DNA from: an uncultured Prevotella sp.
GTDB taxonomy: Bacteria; Bacteroidota; Bacteroidia; Bacteroidales; Bacteroidaceae
Length of the DNA stretch: 57,206 nucleotides
Reading direction: 5' to 3'
NCBI GenBank assembly: GCA_934230685.1
Contig: CAKQFF010000002.1
Location: 1 to 57,206, forward strand
Shown here: positions 37,327 to 46,439 of the stretch, in pieces
Position numbering within the stretch: the first letter of the stretch is position 1
Layout of the letters: each line of letters starts with the position of its first letter
Program-made: the position numbers and the translations under genes
The notes under the pieces: model-generated
What the model was told of the DNA's origin: nothing
What the model saw: only the letters and a program-made list of their open reading frames with translations
Database searches by the model: none

Positions 37327-38775
37327 TTAATTGCTTTTCTTACGGAAAAAGCATATTAAAGATACTATTCCTGCCAATGCTCCTACCGAATAGCCTATTG
37401 TTGAGGATAGTCCGAAAGCTGTTTTCGACACCATGAGGAAGGTGGTGCAAACCACAGTCATGAATACGGCAGGGATGAGTGTTATGATGTATGGCTTGTT
37501 CTCGCGGGCGAGATAAACGGTGCTGGTCCAAAGTGTGAACACCGCCAATGTCTGGTTGGCCCATCCGAAGTATTTCCATATTGTGTTGAAACCGTCGGGA
37601 TTCTCAATCTGCCAAAGGAGCATGGCGAGCGATGCCACAAACAAGGGTACACATATATATATACGGTTCATCTTCTTGCGCTGACTCAGTTTAATGGCTT
37701 GCGCAATGATGAGGCGTGCCGAGCGGAAGGCAGTGTCGCCACTCGTGATAGGAGCTGCCACTACACCAAGCATGGCAAGAATGCCACCCACAAGACCAAG
37801 CCAATCGTTGCAGACAAGACTTACTACCATTGGGGCAGATGTATGGTAGCCTGTGGCAGTGGCATTGGCTATCTGCTCGTAGCCAGGCTGGGGAGCATCG
37901 TAGAAGAACCACATTGAGACAGTAGCCCATACCAATGCCACCATGCCTTCGGTTATCATGGCACCATAAAATATTGGGCGACCCTTGCGCTCCGACTTCA
38001 TGCAGCGGGCCATGAGCGGACTCTGTGTGGCGTGGAAACCGCTTATGGCTCCACAGGCTATTGTGATGAAGAGGCATGGGAATATATCCTCGGTGAAGGT
38101 GGAGGGGGCGGTCTGCTTGCCAAGATTGCCAAGTCCGTCCCACAGTTCGGGCAATGCAGGCATCTTTATGAGTAGCACGGCCGTGAGAGCTACTGCCATG
38201 AAGAGGAGCGAGAACGAGAAGACAGGGTATACCTTGCCTATAATCTTGTCGATGGGAAGCATGGTGGCGATGATGTAATATACGAATATCACGCCCGCCC
38301 ATATAATCATATTGCCACTGATATGGCCAAGAATCTCAGCAGGACTATACACAAACACTGTGCCCACCATTATAAGCAGGAACACTGAGAACACGAGCAA
38401 CACCCTTGCAGCTGCGGTGCCAAGATACTTGCGCACAAGGGCAGGAAGGTCGCTGCCGTCATTGCGCATGGAGAGCATTCCGGTGAGGTAGTCGTGGGTG
38501 GCTCCCGCAAATATACATCCAAATACAATCCACAGATAGGCAGAGGGGCCAAACTTGGCACCCATTATCGCACCAAAGATAGGACCAGTGCCAGCAATGT
38601 TGAGAAATTGTATCATAAACACTTTCCAATAAGGCATTGCCACATAGTCGATACCGTCGGCACATGTGGTGGCTGGAGTGGGACGGTCGTCGGGAGCAAA
38701 TATATGTTCGACGAAGCGTCCATAAAACAAGTAGCCGGCAATCAGGGCTACGATAGACAAAAGAAATGTTATCAT
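37327..38775 (-). CDS. cstA: Carbon starvation protein A family transporter
   Basis: A 482-residue polytopic membrane protein. NIAGTGPIFGAIMGAKFGP near 59-77 and GATHDYLTGMLSMRNDG near 91-107 are CstA signatures, with at least ten hydrophobic segments. Family members take up peptides or pyruvate; E. coli CstA is longer (701 residues), while this shorter form is common in Bacteroidetes. Substrate cannot be told from sequence. A -7-like TAATTTTG lies on the minus strand at 38803-38810, next to an opposite -7 for the sigma gene. Confidence 0.88.
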   Translation of the reverse strand: MITFLLSIVALIAGYLFYGRFVEHIFAPDDRPTPATTCADGIDYVAMPYWKVFMIQFLNIAGTGPIFGAIMGAKFGPSAYLWIVFGCIFAGATHDYLTGMLSMRNDGSDLPALVRKYLGTAAARVLLVFSVFLLIMVGTVFVYSPAEILGHISGNMIIWAGVIFVYYIIATMLPIDKIIGKVYPVFSFSLLFMAVALTAVLLIKMPALPELWDGLGNLGKQTAPSTFTEDIFPCLFITIACGAISGFHATQSPLMARCMKSERKGRPIFYGAMITEGMVALVWATVSMWFFYDAPQPGYEQIANATATGYHTSAPMVVSLVCNDWLGLVGGILAMLGVVAAPITSGDTAFRSARLIIAQAIKLSQRKKMNRIYICVPLFVASLAMLLWQIENPDGFNTIWKYFGWANQTLAVFTLWTSTVYLARENKPYIITLIPAVFMTVVCTTFLMVSKTAFGLSSTIGYSVGALAGIVSLICFFRKKSN

Positions 38776-38958
38776 TATTTAGTTATTATTGGTTTTGAAA
38801 TGCAAAATTATATTTTTTTGTTGAGAATGAATAACAATTTGCTAATTTTGTAGTCGGAATAGAAGAGGAAACAAATAAACGTTTCTGTTAAACGAAGTTA
38901 AATTAAAAGACGGCTTGTAACATTTCCCCCGCACAGTCGTCTTCAAAATAGAGCACAG

Positions 38959-39483
38959 ATGAAAAAGATAAATTTTCGCAATGACATTTTGCCGATGAAG
39001 GATGCACTCTTCCGGCTTGCACTACGCATCACGCTGAGCCGTGAGGAAGCCGAGGATATAGTGCAGGAAACACTTATAAAAGTGTGGAACCGCCGCGACT
39101 CGTGGGACACTATTGAGTCGATAGAAGCCTTCTCGATGACAATATGCCGCAATATGTCGCTCGACCGCTTAAGGCTGCACGACAATCAGAACGCATCGCT
39201 TGACGATGATGACAGTTTGATAGGCAGCGAACGACTCGACACTGGCTCCACTCCCTACGAGCGCACTGTGCAGCGCGAGAAGGTGGAGATTGTGAGGACT
39301 CTCATTGACAGTCTGCCTGAGAAGCAACGCTCATGTATGCAACTGCGCGACTTCGAGGGAAAGACCTATAAGGAAATTGCCGCGGTGCTCGGTATCAGCG
39401 AGGACCTTGTGAAGGTGAACATCTTCCGTGCACGGCAGACAATAAAACAAAAATTCTTAGAATACGACAATTATGGACTATAA
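38959..39483 (+). CDS. ECF-type RNA polymerase sigma factor
   Basis: A 174-residue sigma-70 family protein with region 2 (ALRITLSREEAEDIVQETLIKVWNRRDSW, near 21-49) and region 4 (LPEKQRSCMQLRDFEGKTYKEIAAVLGISEDLVKVNIFRAR, near 119-159, a helix-turn-helix). The linker holds an Asp-rich stretch. A -7-like TAATTTTG lies at 38843-38850. Its last 11 bases overlap the start of the next gene, typical of a sigma factor with its anti-sigma partner. The regulon is unknown. Confidence 0.9.
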   Translation: MKKINFRNDILPMKDALFRLALRITLSREEAEDIVQETLIKVWNRRDSWDTIESIEAFSMTICRNMSLDRLRLHDNQNASLDDDDSLIGSERLDTGSTPYERTVQREKVEIVRTLIDSLPEKQRSCMQLRDFEGKTYKEIAAVLGISEDLVKVNIFRARQTIKQKFLEYDNYGL

Positions 39484-39976
39484 ATACATAAACCAACTTT
39501 TGGACCGCTACTGGCAGGGCGAGACCACGCTCGAGGAAGAGCAGATACTGCGCTCGTTCTTCAGTCAGTTGTGCGTGCCTGAGGAGCTGGCGAAATACCG
39601 CCCGCTGTTCGTATATGAGCAGACAGAACCTAAGGCAGACCGCTTGGGTGATGACTTCGACGAGCGTCTCTTGGCCATGATTGACGAGCCACAGCATGTG
39701 GCGGCACAACGTGTGAGACTGAGCCAACGCTTCGCTCCGCTGTTTAAGGCTGCTGCCATGGTGGCTATAGTGCTCACGCTGAGTCAGGCTGCACAGTTCT
39801 CTTTCCAGGCTGGCGACAACACAACGGGCAATCCCGCTGCCTATACTCCACGCACAATCAATGGAGCTTCGGTGGCTATGAATGATTCGGCTCGACTCGA
39901 CACTGTCAAGAAGGGCAGTATCGGTGCTGTGGTGACTCCGCAGATAAGCCAGAGCGCACCTGCCATCATTAAATAA
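39473..39976 (+). CDS. Probable membrane anti-sigma factor
   Basis: A 167-residue protein whose cytoplasmic N-terminal part (MDYKYINQLLDRYWQGETTLEEEQILRSFF) resembles the sigma-binding helical end of Bacteroidetes anti-sigma proteins. One transmembrane segment lies near 92-110 (AAAMVAIVLTLSQAAQFSF). The periplasmic part is short, about 55 residues, without a recognised sensor domain. The 11-base overlap with the sigma gene is the main support. No SusC/SusD-type partner follows, unlike FecR systems. Confidence 0.7.
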   Translation: MDYKYINQLLDRYWQGETTLEEEQILRSFFSQLCVPEELAKYRPLFVYEQTEPKADRLGDDFDERLLAMIDEPQHVAAQRVRLSQRFAPLFKAAAMVAIVLTLSQAAQFSFQAGDNTTGNPAAYTPRTINGASVAMNDSARLDTVKKGSIGAVVTPQISQSAPAIIK

Positions 39977-40132
39977 TGGTGTGCTGATGCTCTATGAGCC
40001 TACACCCCTCACTTAAAAAAGACAAATTTCTATGCTTTCTCAATAATAAATCATTTTTAGTTAAAACAAAACAAACTCGAAGCTGAGAAGCTTCAAGTTC
40101 TCTCAAATTTTTCATAACATACTAACGTTTGG

Positions 40133-40175
40133 CTGACCGTCGTGATTCTCCAGAGTCCGACGGTCAGTTTTTTTA
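40133..40175 (+). terminator. Terminator after the sigma/anti-sigma pair
   Basis: CTGACCGTCG (40133-40142) pairs with CGACGGTCAG (40158-40167), followed by a run of seven T. In the 408-base gap 39977-40384 there is also a small GAAGCT/AGCTTC hairpin near 40078-40094 and a very AT-rich stretch (40240-40384) with a -7 box TATCTTTG at 40312-40319 for the next gene. Confidence 0.9.
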
Positions 40176-40384
40176 TTGTTTTGTGTGATATGAAGTGCTT
40201 ATAAAGGGCGATATGTGCATAATAATACCATAAAGTTACTAAAATATTGCATATTTATTAATATTTATACAATTTATGATGCGGGTATGTATAATTATAC
40301 AATAGAATATGTATCTTTGCACCATAATTATCAGGAAACATAAAGAATAACCAGAAAACATTATATCAATACATTATTATATAT

Positions 40385-41890
40385 ATGGCTTACAGAAAGA
40401 TTACAGCCGCTGAAGGTGCGGCGATGATAAAAGACGGCGACAATATAGGATTCAGCGGTTTCACACCAAACGGCGTACCCAAGGCTGTGATACGCGAACT
40501 CTCCAAACGTGCTATAGCTGAGCACGAGGCAGGACGTCCGTTTAAGGTGGGCATTCTCACTGGTGCATCATCGTGCCAAAGCCTTGAAGGCGACTTTGCC
40601 AACGCCAATGCCATTAAGTTTCGTGCCCCATTCTCTACCAATGCCGACTTCCGTAGACATGCCAACCTTGGTGAGATAGACTATGAGGACATGCATCTCG
40701 GACACATGGCAGAGCGATTGCGCCGTGGCTTCTATGGCGATATCGACTGGGCCATAATCGAAGTGTCGGCCATTGAGATGGCAGGCGACAAGATACATAT
40801 CTTCCTTACCTCGGCTGATGGCATTGTGCCTACTATCGTGCGTTTGGCAAAACGTGTGATATTGGAGCTTAACACTTTCCACGATCCGCGTGTGCGCTAT
40901 CTGCATGATGAATATGAGTGTGAGGAATATCCCAACCGTCGCCCCATTCCTCTGCTTTCGGTTGGTGGACGCATTGGCAAGGAATATCTCGAACTCGACC
41001 CCTCGAAGCTCGTAGGAGTTGTTGAGTGTTGCATTCCCGAGGAGGCTCGCTCGTTCAAGGGACTCACACCGGAGACCGAGGCGATAGGCAATAATGTGGT
41101 CGACTTCTTCCTCTCGGACATAAAGAAAGGACATATTCCCCCCACAATGTTTCCTATACAGAGTGGTGTGGGAGTTACTGGCAATGCCGTGATGAAGGCT
41201 ATTGGCCAGAATGCCCAGTTGCCTAAGCTTGAGGTGTTCTCGGAGGTGGTGCAGGATGCTATCATCGACATGATGCTTGAGGACAAGATTGCCCACGCTT
41301 CGGTGGCTGCAATGACCGTCAGCAATGAGTGCTTGAAGAAGGTATACGACAATATCGACTATTTCAAGTCGCGTATCACATTGCGCCCAAGCGAGTTGAG
41401 CAATTCGGCAGAGCTTATCCACCGTTTCGGAGTTATAGCCATGAACACGGCTTTGGAATGCGATATCTATGGCAATGAGAACTCGTCGCATGTGTGTGGC
41501 TCCAAGCTGATGAACGGTATCGGTGGCTCATGCGACTACGAGCGCAACGGCTCTATAAGCATCTTCTACACGCCTTCTACGGCTAAGAACGGTTGTATTA
41601 GTGCCATTGTGCCGCAATGTTGCCACATCGATTCCACTGAGCACGACGTTGACGTGATAATAACCGAGCAGGGCATTGCCGATCTCAGAGGAAAGGGTCC
41701 GGCACGTCGTGCCGAAGAGATAATCAACAACTGCGCCCATCCTGACTACCGCCCACTATTGCGCGAATACCAGCGCATTGCCTCGCAGGGACATGAGCCG
41801 TGTGCTTTGAGAGCAGCATTCGCCTTTCATGACACCCTTGTGAATAAGGGTGACATGAGATTGACGGACTTTGGAGAATACATGGGGTAA
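40385..41890 (+). CDS. Acetyl-CoA hydrolase/transferase family protein (acyl-CoA:carboxylate CoA-transferase)
   Basis: A 501-residue enzyme of the Cat1/SucCoA-transferase class, moving CoA between succinyl-, acetyl- or propionyl-CoA and an organic acid. Glu337 in RPSELSN fits the catalytic glutamate that forms the glutamyl-CoA intermediate; DIYGNENSSHVCG and the C-terminal ITEQGIADLRGKGPARRAEEII are conserved blocks. In Bacteroidales such enzymes serve succinate, propionate or acetate metabolism; the substrate pair cannot be decided here. Its own promoter is suggested by TATCTTTG at 40312. It is convergent with dgt. Confidence 0.88.
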   Translation: MAYRKITAAEGAAMIKDGDNIGFSGFTPNGVPKAVIRELSKRAIAEHEAGRPFKVGILTGASSCQSLEGDFANANAIKFRAPFSTNADFRRHANLGEIDYEDMHLGHMAERLRRGFYGDIDWAIIEVSAIEMAGDKIHIFLTSADGIVPTIVRLAKRVILELNTFHDPRVRYLHDEYECEEYPNRRPIPLLSVGGRIGKEYLELDPSKLVGVVECCIPEEARSFKGLTPETEAIGNNVVDFFLSDIKKGHIPPTMFPIQSGVGVTGNAVMKAIGQNAQLPKLEVFSEVVQDAIIDMMLEDKIAHASVAAMTVSNECLKKVYDNIDYFKSRITLRPSELSNSAELIHRFGVIAMNTALECDIYGNENSSHVCGSKLMNGIGGSCDYERNGSISIFYTPSTAKNGCISAIVPQCCHIDSTEHDVDVIITEQGIADLRGKGPARRAEEIINNCAHPDYRPLLREYQRIASQGHEPCALRAAFAFHDTLVNKGDMRLTDFGEYMG

Positions 41891-41930
41891 TTGTTGATTT
41901 CTAATTATCAATTATTAATTGGCTGTGGGG

Positions 41931-43268
41931 CTATACTATTGGCAGCGATATTCCCTGTATCTTCTGATATATGTCGAGGGCAAAGACATCGGTCATGCCC
42001 GAGATAAAGTCGATTACGGCCATGACGCGTGTCTCGAAGTCATCGCTGTTGATGTCGTACTGGTTGCTGAAACGTTTGCGCAACTGTTCGGAATGGAACT
42101 TCTCGGGGCTGACGGCAGCCTCGATGAGTGTTTCCATAAGCGTCTCCATTATTTTATAGCCTGATAGTTCCACATCGAGCACAGGCTTTGAATTGTAGAT
42201 GCGGTGGAAGCTCACTTCTGAACAGTGGCGATAGGCGTCGCGCACTGATGGGTTGATATAGTCGATAAGGCAACCCTTGAAATCGCCAGCGAGAATCTCT
42301 TGCTCATGCTCCACAAAGGCTTTGGCACATTCATGCTCAAGGAGTCCGATGGTGCAGGCACGCAGATACACAACCTTCTCGTTGTTGTCGGTAATACCTT
42401 CGTCGTCGATACGGCGGAGGATTTTTTGTTTTTGGGCATCATCAAAGAATCCGAGTAGCATCTGCATTGTCTCGTCGAACGAGAGAATGCGCAGCTTGTG
42501 GGCATCCTCAATGTCCATTATCTCGTAGCAGATGTCGTCGGCTGCCTCTACAAGATATACTAATGGGTGGCGGGCATAGCGCAATGGCTCGCCTTTGGCA
42601 GAGAGACGGCGCATGCCAAGGTCGTCGGCGATACGTTGGAAGTAAGGTTCCTCGAAACATAGGAAACCAAACTTGCCCTTCTTTCCAGCGCAAAGACTTG
42701 AATGGGGATATTTCACTATGGAGGCAAGTGTGGAATAAGTCATCACGAAGCCACCCTCGCGTCGTCCGTGAAAGCGATGGGCAAGCAAGCGGAAAGCATT
42801 GGCATTGCCTTCGAAATGAGTGAGGTCGTTCCAGAATTCAGGACTTAGACGTTGGCGCAACGTTTCGCCTTTGCCCTCACGGAAGAATGCCTGTATGGCT
42901 TTCTCGCCAGAATGTCCGAAAGGAGGGTTGCCCATGTCGTGGGCAAGACATGCTGCACTTACAATGGTGCCTATCTCCTCGAACAGAGTGCCTGCAAGCT
43001 CGGGATGTATATTCTTCAAGTCACGTGCCACATCGTTGCCAAGCGACATACCCACACTTGCCACTTCAAGCGAGTGGGTGAGGCGGTTGTGTACAAATAT
43101 GCTGCCCGGCAAGGGAAACACTTGTGTCTTGTTCTGCATACGACGGAATGGGGCCGAGAATATGAGTCGGTCGTAGTCGCGCTTGAATTCGGAGCGGTCG
43201 TCATGGCGTTCGGGATGGCGTTCTTCCTGTCCCAGTCGCTTGTTGGATATGAGTTGTTGCCAGTTCAT
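41931..43268 (-). CDS. dgt: dGTP triphosphohydrolase-like HD protein
   Basis: A 445-residue HD-domain phosphohydrolase that cleaves dNTPs to nucleoside and triphosphate. FSAPFRRMQNKTQVFPL and HNRLTHSLEVA give the first metal histidine, and H110-D111 in AHDMGNPPFGHSGEKA is the HD pair. Length fits the Dgt family. Nucleotide preference (dGTP or any dNTP) is not deducible. A -7 element TAACTTTG lies on the minus strand at 43319-43326. It diverges from lemA. Confidence 0.92.
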   Translation of the reverse strand: MNWQQLISNKRLGQEERHPERHDDRSEFKRDYDRLIFSAPFRRMQNKTQVFPLPGSIFVHNRLTHSLEVASVGMSLGNDVARDLKNIHPELAGTLFEEIGTIVSAACLAHDMGNPPFGHSGEKAIQAFFREGKGETLRQRLSPEFWNDLTHFEGNANAFRLLAHRFHGRREGGFVMTYSTLASIVKYPHSSLCAGKKGKFGFLCFEEPYFQRIADDLGMRRLSAKGEPLRYARHPLVYLVEAADDICYEIMDIEDAHKLRILSFDETMQMLLGFFDDAQKQKILRRIDDEGITDNNEKVVYLRACTIGLLEHECAKAFVEHEQEILAGDFKGCLIDYINPSVRDAYRHCSEVSFHRIYNSKPVLDVELSGYKIMETLMETLIEAAVSPEKFHSEQLRKRFSNQYDINSDDFETRVMAVIDFISGMTDVFALDIYQKIQGISLPIV

Positions 43269-43450
43269 TGCTATTATTTCTTTGTGTATTGCTATTGTTA
43301 ATATGGGGTTTTATGTTGCAAAGTTACTAAAGTTTGTCTATACAAGTGAAAAACAACAAAAAATTGATGATTCTTGTAGCATTTGTATTAAATTTGTAGT
43401 CAGTATAAATAGATGTATGACATTAAAACAGTAACTTAAATTAGAATAAT

Positions 43451-44047
43451 ATGAATAAGAAACCGAAAAACTTAGGATGGATTATCGCCGGAGTGGTGGT
43501 AGTGGTGCTCGTGCTTTGGGGCGTGGGCGGTTATAATGGTCTGGTAAACCAGGACGAGGAAGTGAACAACAAGTGGGCTAACGTTGAGACACAGTATCAG
43601 CGTCGCAGCGATCTCATTCCTAATCTTGTAAGCACCGTGAAGGGATATGCCAAGCATGAGAGCCAGACTCTTGAGGCTGTGATGGCAGCTCGTTCACAGG
43701 CTACCCAGGTGAAGATTGACCCTTCTAACTGTACTCCGCAGCAGCTTGCACAGTATCAGAAGGCTCAGGGCGACGTGACAACTGCACTTGGCAAGTTGCT
43801 CGCTATTACTGAGAACTATCCCGACTTGAAGGCAAACCAGAACTTCCTTGAACTTCAGTCGCAGCTTGAGGGCACAGAGAACCGCATCAATGTGGCTCGC
43901 AAGGACTTCAACGATGCTGCCAAGGAGTATAACGTAAGCATCCGTCGTTTCCCAAAGAGCATCATAGCCGGAATATGTGGCTTCGACAAGAAGAACTATT
44001 TCGAGGCTGAGGCTGGTGCCGACAAGGCTCCGAAGGTGGAGTTCTAA
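43451..44047 (+). CDS. lemA: LemA family membrane protein
   Basis: A 198-residue protein with one N-terminal transmembrane helix (about 9-25) and a long helical domain containing NLVSTVKGYAKHE and AARSQAT, both typical of LemA. The role of LemA proteins is not well known; they are often next to TPM-domain proteins, as here (50 bases). A -7-like TAAATTTG lies at 43389-43396. Confidence 0.92.
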   Translation: MNKKPKNLGWIIAGVVVVVLVLWGVGGYNGLVNQDEEVNNKWANVETQYQRRSDLIPNLVSTVKGYAKHESQTLEAVMAARSQATQVKIDPSNCTPQQLAQYQKAQGDVTTALGKLLAITENYPDLKANQNFLELQSQLEGTENRINVARKDFNDAAKEYNVSIRRFPKSIIAGICGFDKKNYFEAEAGADKAPKVEF

Positions 44048-44097
44048 GCGGTCGATGCAGACTGCAATAAAGAATTATGTATTAAGAACAAACGATT

Positions 44098-45084
44098 ATG
44101 ATAACCCACGTTGGTCTATTGAAAGATAAAACCGGTAGGAGGGCATGGCTTTCGTGCCATGCCCATCGCTTTACGCGGATAATAGCCTGTATGCTGTTCA
44201 TGCTCATGACGGTGCAGGCGTTTGCCGCTGATGCCAAGCAATACACCATCAGCGATGTGCCTAACGTGCGCTTGACTGATGCTCGCCAATATGTTAGCGA
44301 CCCTACCCAGATACTGTCTGTGGCAGCCCGCGACTCCATAAATGCTGTGCTTGGACGCCTGGAGCAGTCAACGGGCATTGAGACAGCTGTAGTTATGTTG
44401 CCAAGTATCGGTGAGGAGGATATATTCGACTTTGCCCACGAGCTCTTCCGCAAGTGGGGCATAGGCAAGAAGAAGTCGGACAATGGTTTCCTTATCCTCT
44501 TTGTCATGGACCAGCGCAAGGTTAGATTCACTACGGGTTATGGCATAGAAGGCACCATGACCGATGCCATGTCCAAGCGCATTCAGATGCAGCAGATGGT
44601 GCCGCGCTTCAAGCAAGGCGATTGGGACGGAGGCATGGTGGCTGGAGTGAAGATGTCAGCCAAGGTGCTTGACGGTTCGATGCAACCTGAGGCCGACAGC
44701 AATGAAGACGACGGTATGTTAGGGGCAATTCTTGTTCTCGTTTCGATAGTTGTTGTAACAATGCTTGTCATATACTTTATGGGTGAGCAGCAGCGTTGTC
44801 CCAACTGCCATAAGAAGGGAGCATTGCAGAAGGTAGACTCCAAGATTATGCGCGTGGCAGGTGGAAGACATGGAAGGAAGGTTCGCCGCACCACATACAT
44901 CTGCAAGCATTGTGGACATATTGTCACAAAGGATCAGGATGTCGATGATTCTGGCAACGCTTTAACCAATGCCGCCATACTTGGCTCTATGCTTGGCAGT
45001 GGCAGAGGTGGTGGAGGCGGAAGCTTTGGTGGCAGCTTTGGAGGAGGCTCTACGGGAGGTGGAGGCTCTACTTCGGGCTGGTAA
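44098..45084 (+). CDS. TPM-domain (YgcG-like) membrane protein with zinc ribbon
   Basis: A 328-residue protein. An N-terminal signal anchor (about 27-44, ending QAFAAD) with an unusually long n-region precedes a TPM domain (about 55-200: VSDPTQILSVAARDSINAVL, DNGFLILFVMDQRKVRFTTGYGIEG). A transmembrane helix lies at about 210-228, then a zinc-ribbon-like pair CPNC (234-237) and CKHC (269-272), and a Gly/Ser-rich tail ending GGSTSGW. The pairing with lemA supports the family. The zinc ribbon would be cytoplasmic if the signal is cleaved; function unknown. Confidence 0.85.
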   Translation: MITHVGLLKDKTGRRAWLSCHAHRFTRIIACMLFMLMTVQAFAADAKQYTISDVPNVRLTDARQYVSDPTQILSVAARDSINAVLGRLEQSTGIETAVVMLPSIGEEDIFDFAHELFRKWGIGKKKSDNGFLILFVMDQRKVRFTTGYGIEGTMTDAMSKRIQMQQMVPRFKQGDWDGGMVAGVKMSAKVLDGSMQPEADSNEDDGMLGAILVLVSIVVVTMLVIYFMGEQQRCPNCHKKGALQKVDSKIMRVAGGRHGRKVRRTTYICKHCGHIVTKDQDVDDSGNALTNAAILGSMLGSGRGGGGGSFGGSFGGGSTGGGGSTSGW

Positions 45085-45114
45085 CTTGTTTTAGTGAAAT
45101 AGATTTTGACATTT

Positions 45115-45158
45115 GACAATGGGGAATTATGACAATCTTTTCATAATTTTCCATTGTC
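45115..45158. repeat. Long AT-rich hairpin before aroQ
   Basis: GACAATGGGGAATTATGA (45115-45132) pairs with TCATAATTTTCCATTGTC (45141-45158), with two G-T pairs and an 8-base loop. It shares the words ACAAT and AATTATGA with the hairpin at 56776-56845, so both may be copies of one small repeat. Confidence 0.7.
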
Positions 45159-45185
45159 TTAATAATATATATAATCAAGAAGAAT

Positions 45186-45608
45186 ATGAAAATTCAAATA
45201 ATCAACGGTCCTAATCTTAATCTCCTTGGCACACGCGAGCCGGGAATTTATGGCAGCAGCACGTTTGAGGACTATCTTAAGAAACTTCGCGCACAGTATC
45301 CCGACGTGGAAATCGACTATTATCAGAGCAACATCGAGGGTTGCCTTATCGACAAGATGCAGGAGGTTGGTTTCGATGTTGACGGCATTATCCTTAACGC
45401 AGGAGCCTATACCCACACAAGTGTTGCCCTGCAGGACTGCATACGCTCTTTGAAAAGTCCCGTCATAGAGGTACATATAAGTAATGTGCACAAGCGTGAG
45501 GAGTTTCGCCATAAGTCAATGATATCATGCGCTTGCATGGGTGTGATATGCGGATTTGGCATGGACTCTTATAGATTGGCTCTGGAGGCGATAAAGGGAA
45601 GTAAATAA
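45186..45608 (+). CDS. aroQ: 3-dehydroquinate dehydratase, type II
   Basis: A 140-residue enzyme of the shikimate pathway converting 3-dehydroquinate to 3-dehydroshikimate. IINGPNLNLLGTREPGIYG at the start, NAGAYTHTS with the catalytic region and EVHISNVHKREEFRHKS are conserved type II blocks, with the catalytic Tyr near residue 23. Length is normal. An O-methyltransferase gene follows after 23 bases and is probably cotranscribed. Confidence 0.95.
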   Translation: MKIQIINGPNLNLLGTREPGIYGSSTFEDYLKKLRAQYPDVEIDYYQSNIEGCLIDKMQEVGFDVDGIILNAGAYTHTSVALQDCIRSLKSPVIEVHISNVHKREEFRHKSMISCACMGVICGFGMDSYRLALEAIKGSK

Positions 45609-45631
45609 TCAAGAATGAGGAGTAAGAAGAA

Positions 45632-46294
45632 ATGACTGAAGAATTAGAACAATACGTCCTGTCCCATTCCGCTCCCGAGGGCGACTACCTTTACCGCTTG
45701 TATCGTGCCACAAATATCCACACCATTCATGGACGCATGGCATCAGGCCATTTGCAGGGACGAATGCTCAAAATGCTTGTAGAGATGATTCGACCCAAGA
45801 ATATTCTTGAGGTTGGCACATTCTCCGGCTATAGTGCGTTGTGCATGGCAGAAGGATTGGCGGCTATTGACGATGGCGGCACTGAGCAAGGCAATAAGAG
45901 CAAGGTGTGGACATTCGAAATAAACGACGAGATGGAGGACTTCACCCGTCCTTGGCTCGAAGGCTCGCCCGTGGCCGAATATATTGAGTTCCGTATAGGC
46001 GACGCAAATGTTGAGGCTCCAAAGCTTGGTGTGGAGTTTGACATGGCTTTCGTGGATGGCGACAAGCGCACATACGTCGAGACTTACGAGATGGTGTTGT
46101 CGCTGTTGCGACCAGGAGGTTTCATTCTTGCCGACAATACCTTGTGGGATGGACATGTGACTGACCCTGCCTACGACCACGACCATCAGACACAAGGCAT
46201 AAGACAATTCAACGACCATGTGGCTCAGGACGACCGTGTGGAGCAAGTGATAGTGCCGTTGCGCGATGGACTGACACTAATAAGGAAGAAGTAA
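45632..46294 (+). CDS. SAM-dependent O-methyltransferase, COMT-like
   Basis: A 220-residue class I methyltransferase. The SAM motif is ILEVGTFSGYSALCMAEGL near 58-76, followed by acidic FEIND, DMAFVDGDKRTYVE and LADNTLWDGHV, the pattern of the catechol/caffeoyl-CoA-type family, which uses a divalent metal. The natural acceptor is unknown. It follows aroQ closely and is 145 bases before ychF. Confidence 0.88.
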   Translation: MTEELEQYVLSHSAPEGDYLYRLYRATNIHTIHGRMASGHLQGRMLKMLVEMIRPKNILEVGTFSGYSALCMAEGLAAIDDGGTEQGNKSKVWTFEINDEMEDFTRPWLEGSPVAEYIEFRIGDANVEAPKLGVEFDMAFVDGDKRTYVETYEMVLSLLRPGGFILADNTLWDGHVTDPAYDHDHQTQGIRQFNDHVAQDDRVEQVIVPLRDGLTLIRKK

Positions 46295-46439
46295 AAGAGT
46301 GGGTAACGAGGGGTAAAGTAGATGTTGCCGAAGGTTGCTTAATTCGTTTTATTAGCAATAAATTCCCTTATTTCAATATAAAGCAGTAACTTTGCACCTT
46401 GATTTATCATTGTAAACAAGAATATAACAAAATAAAGAC

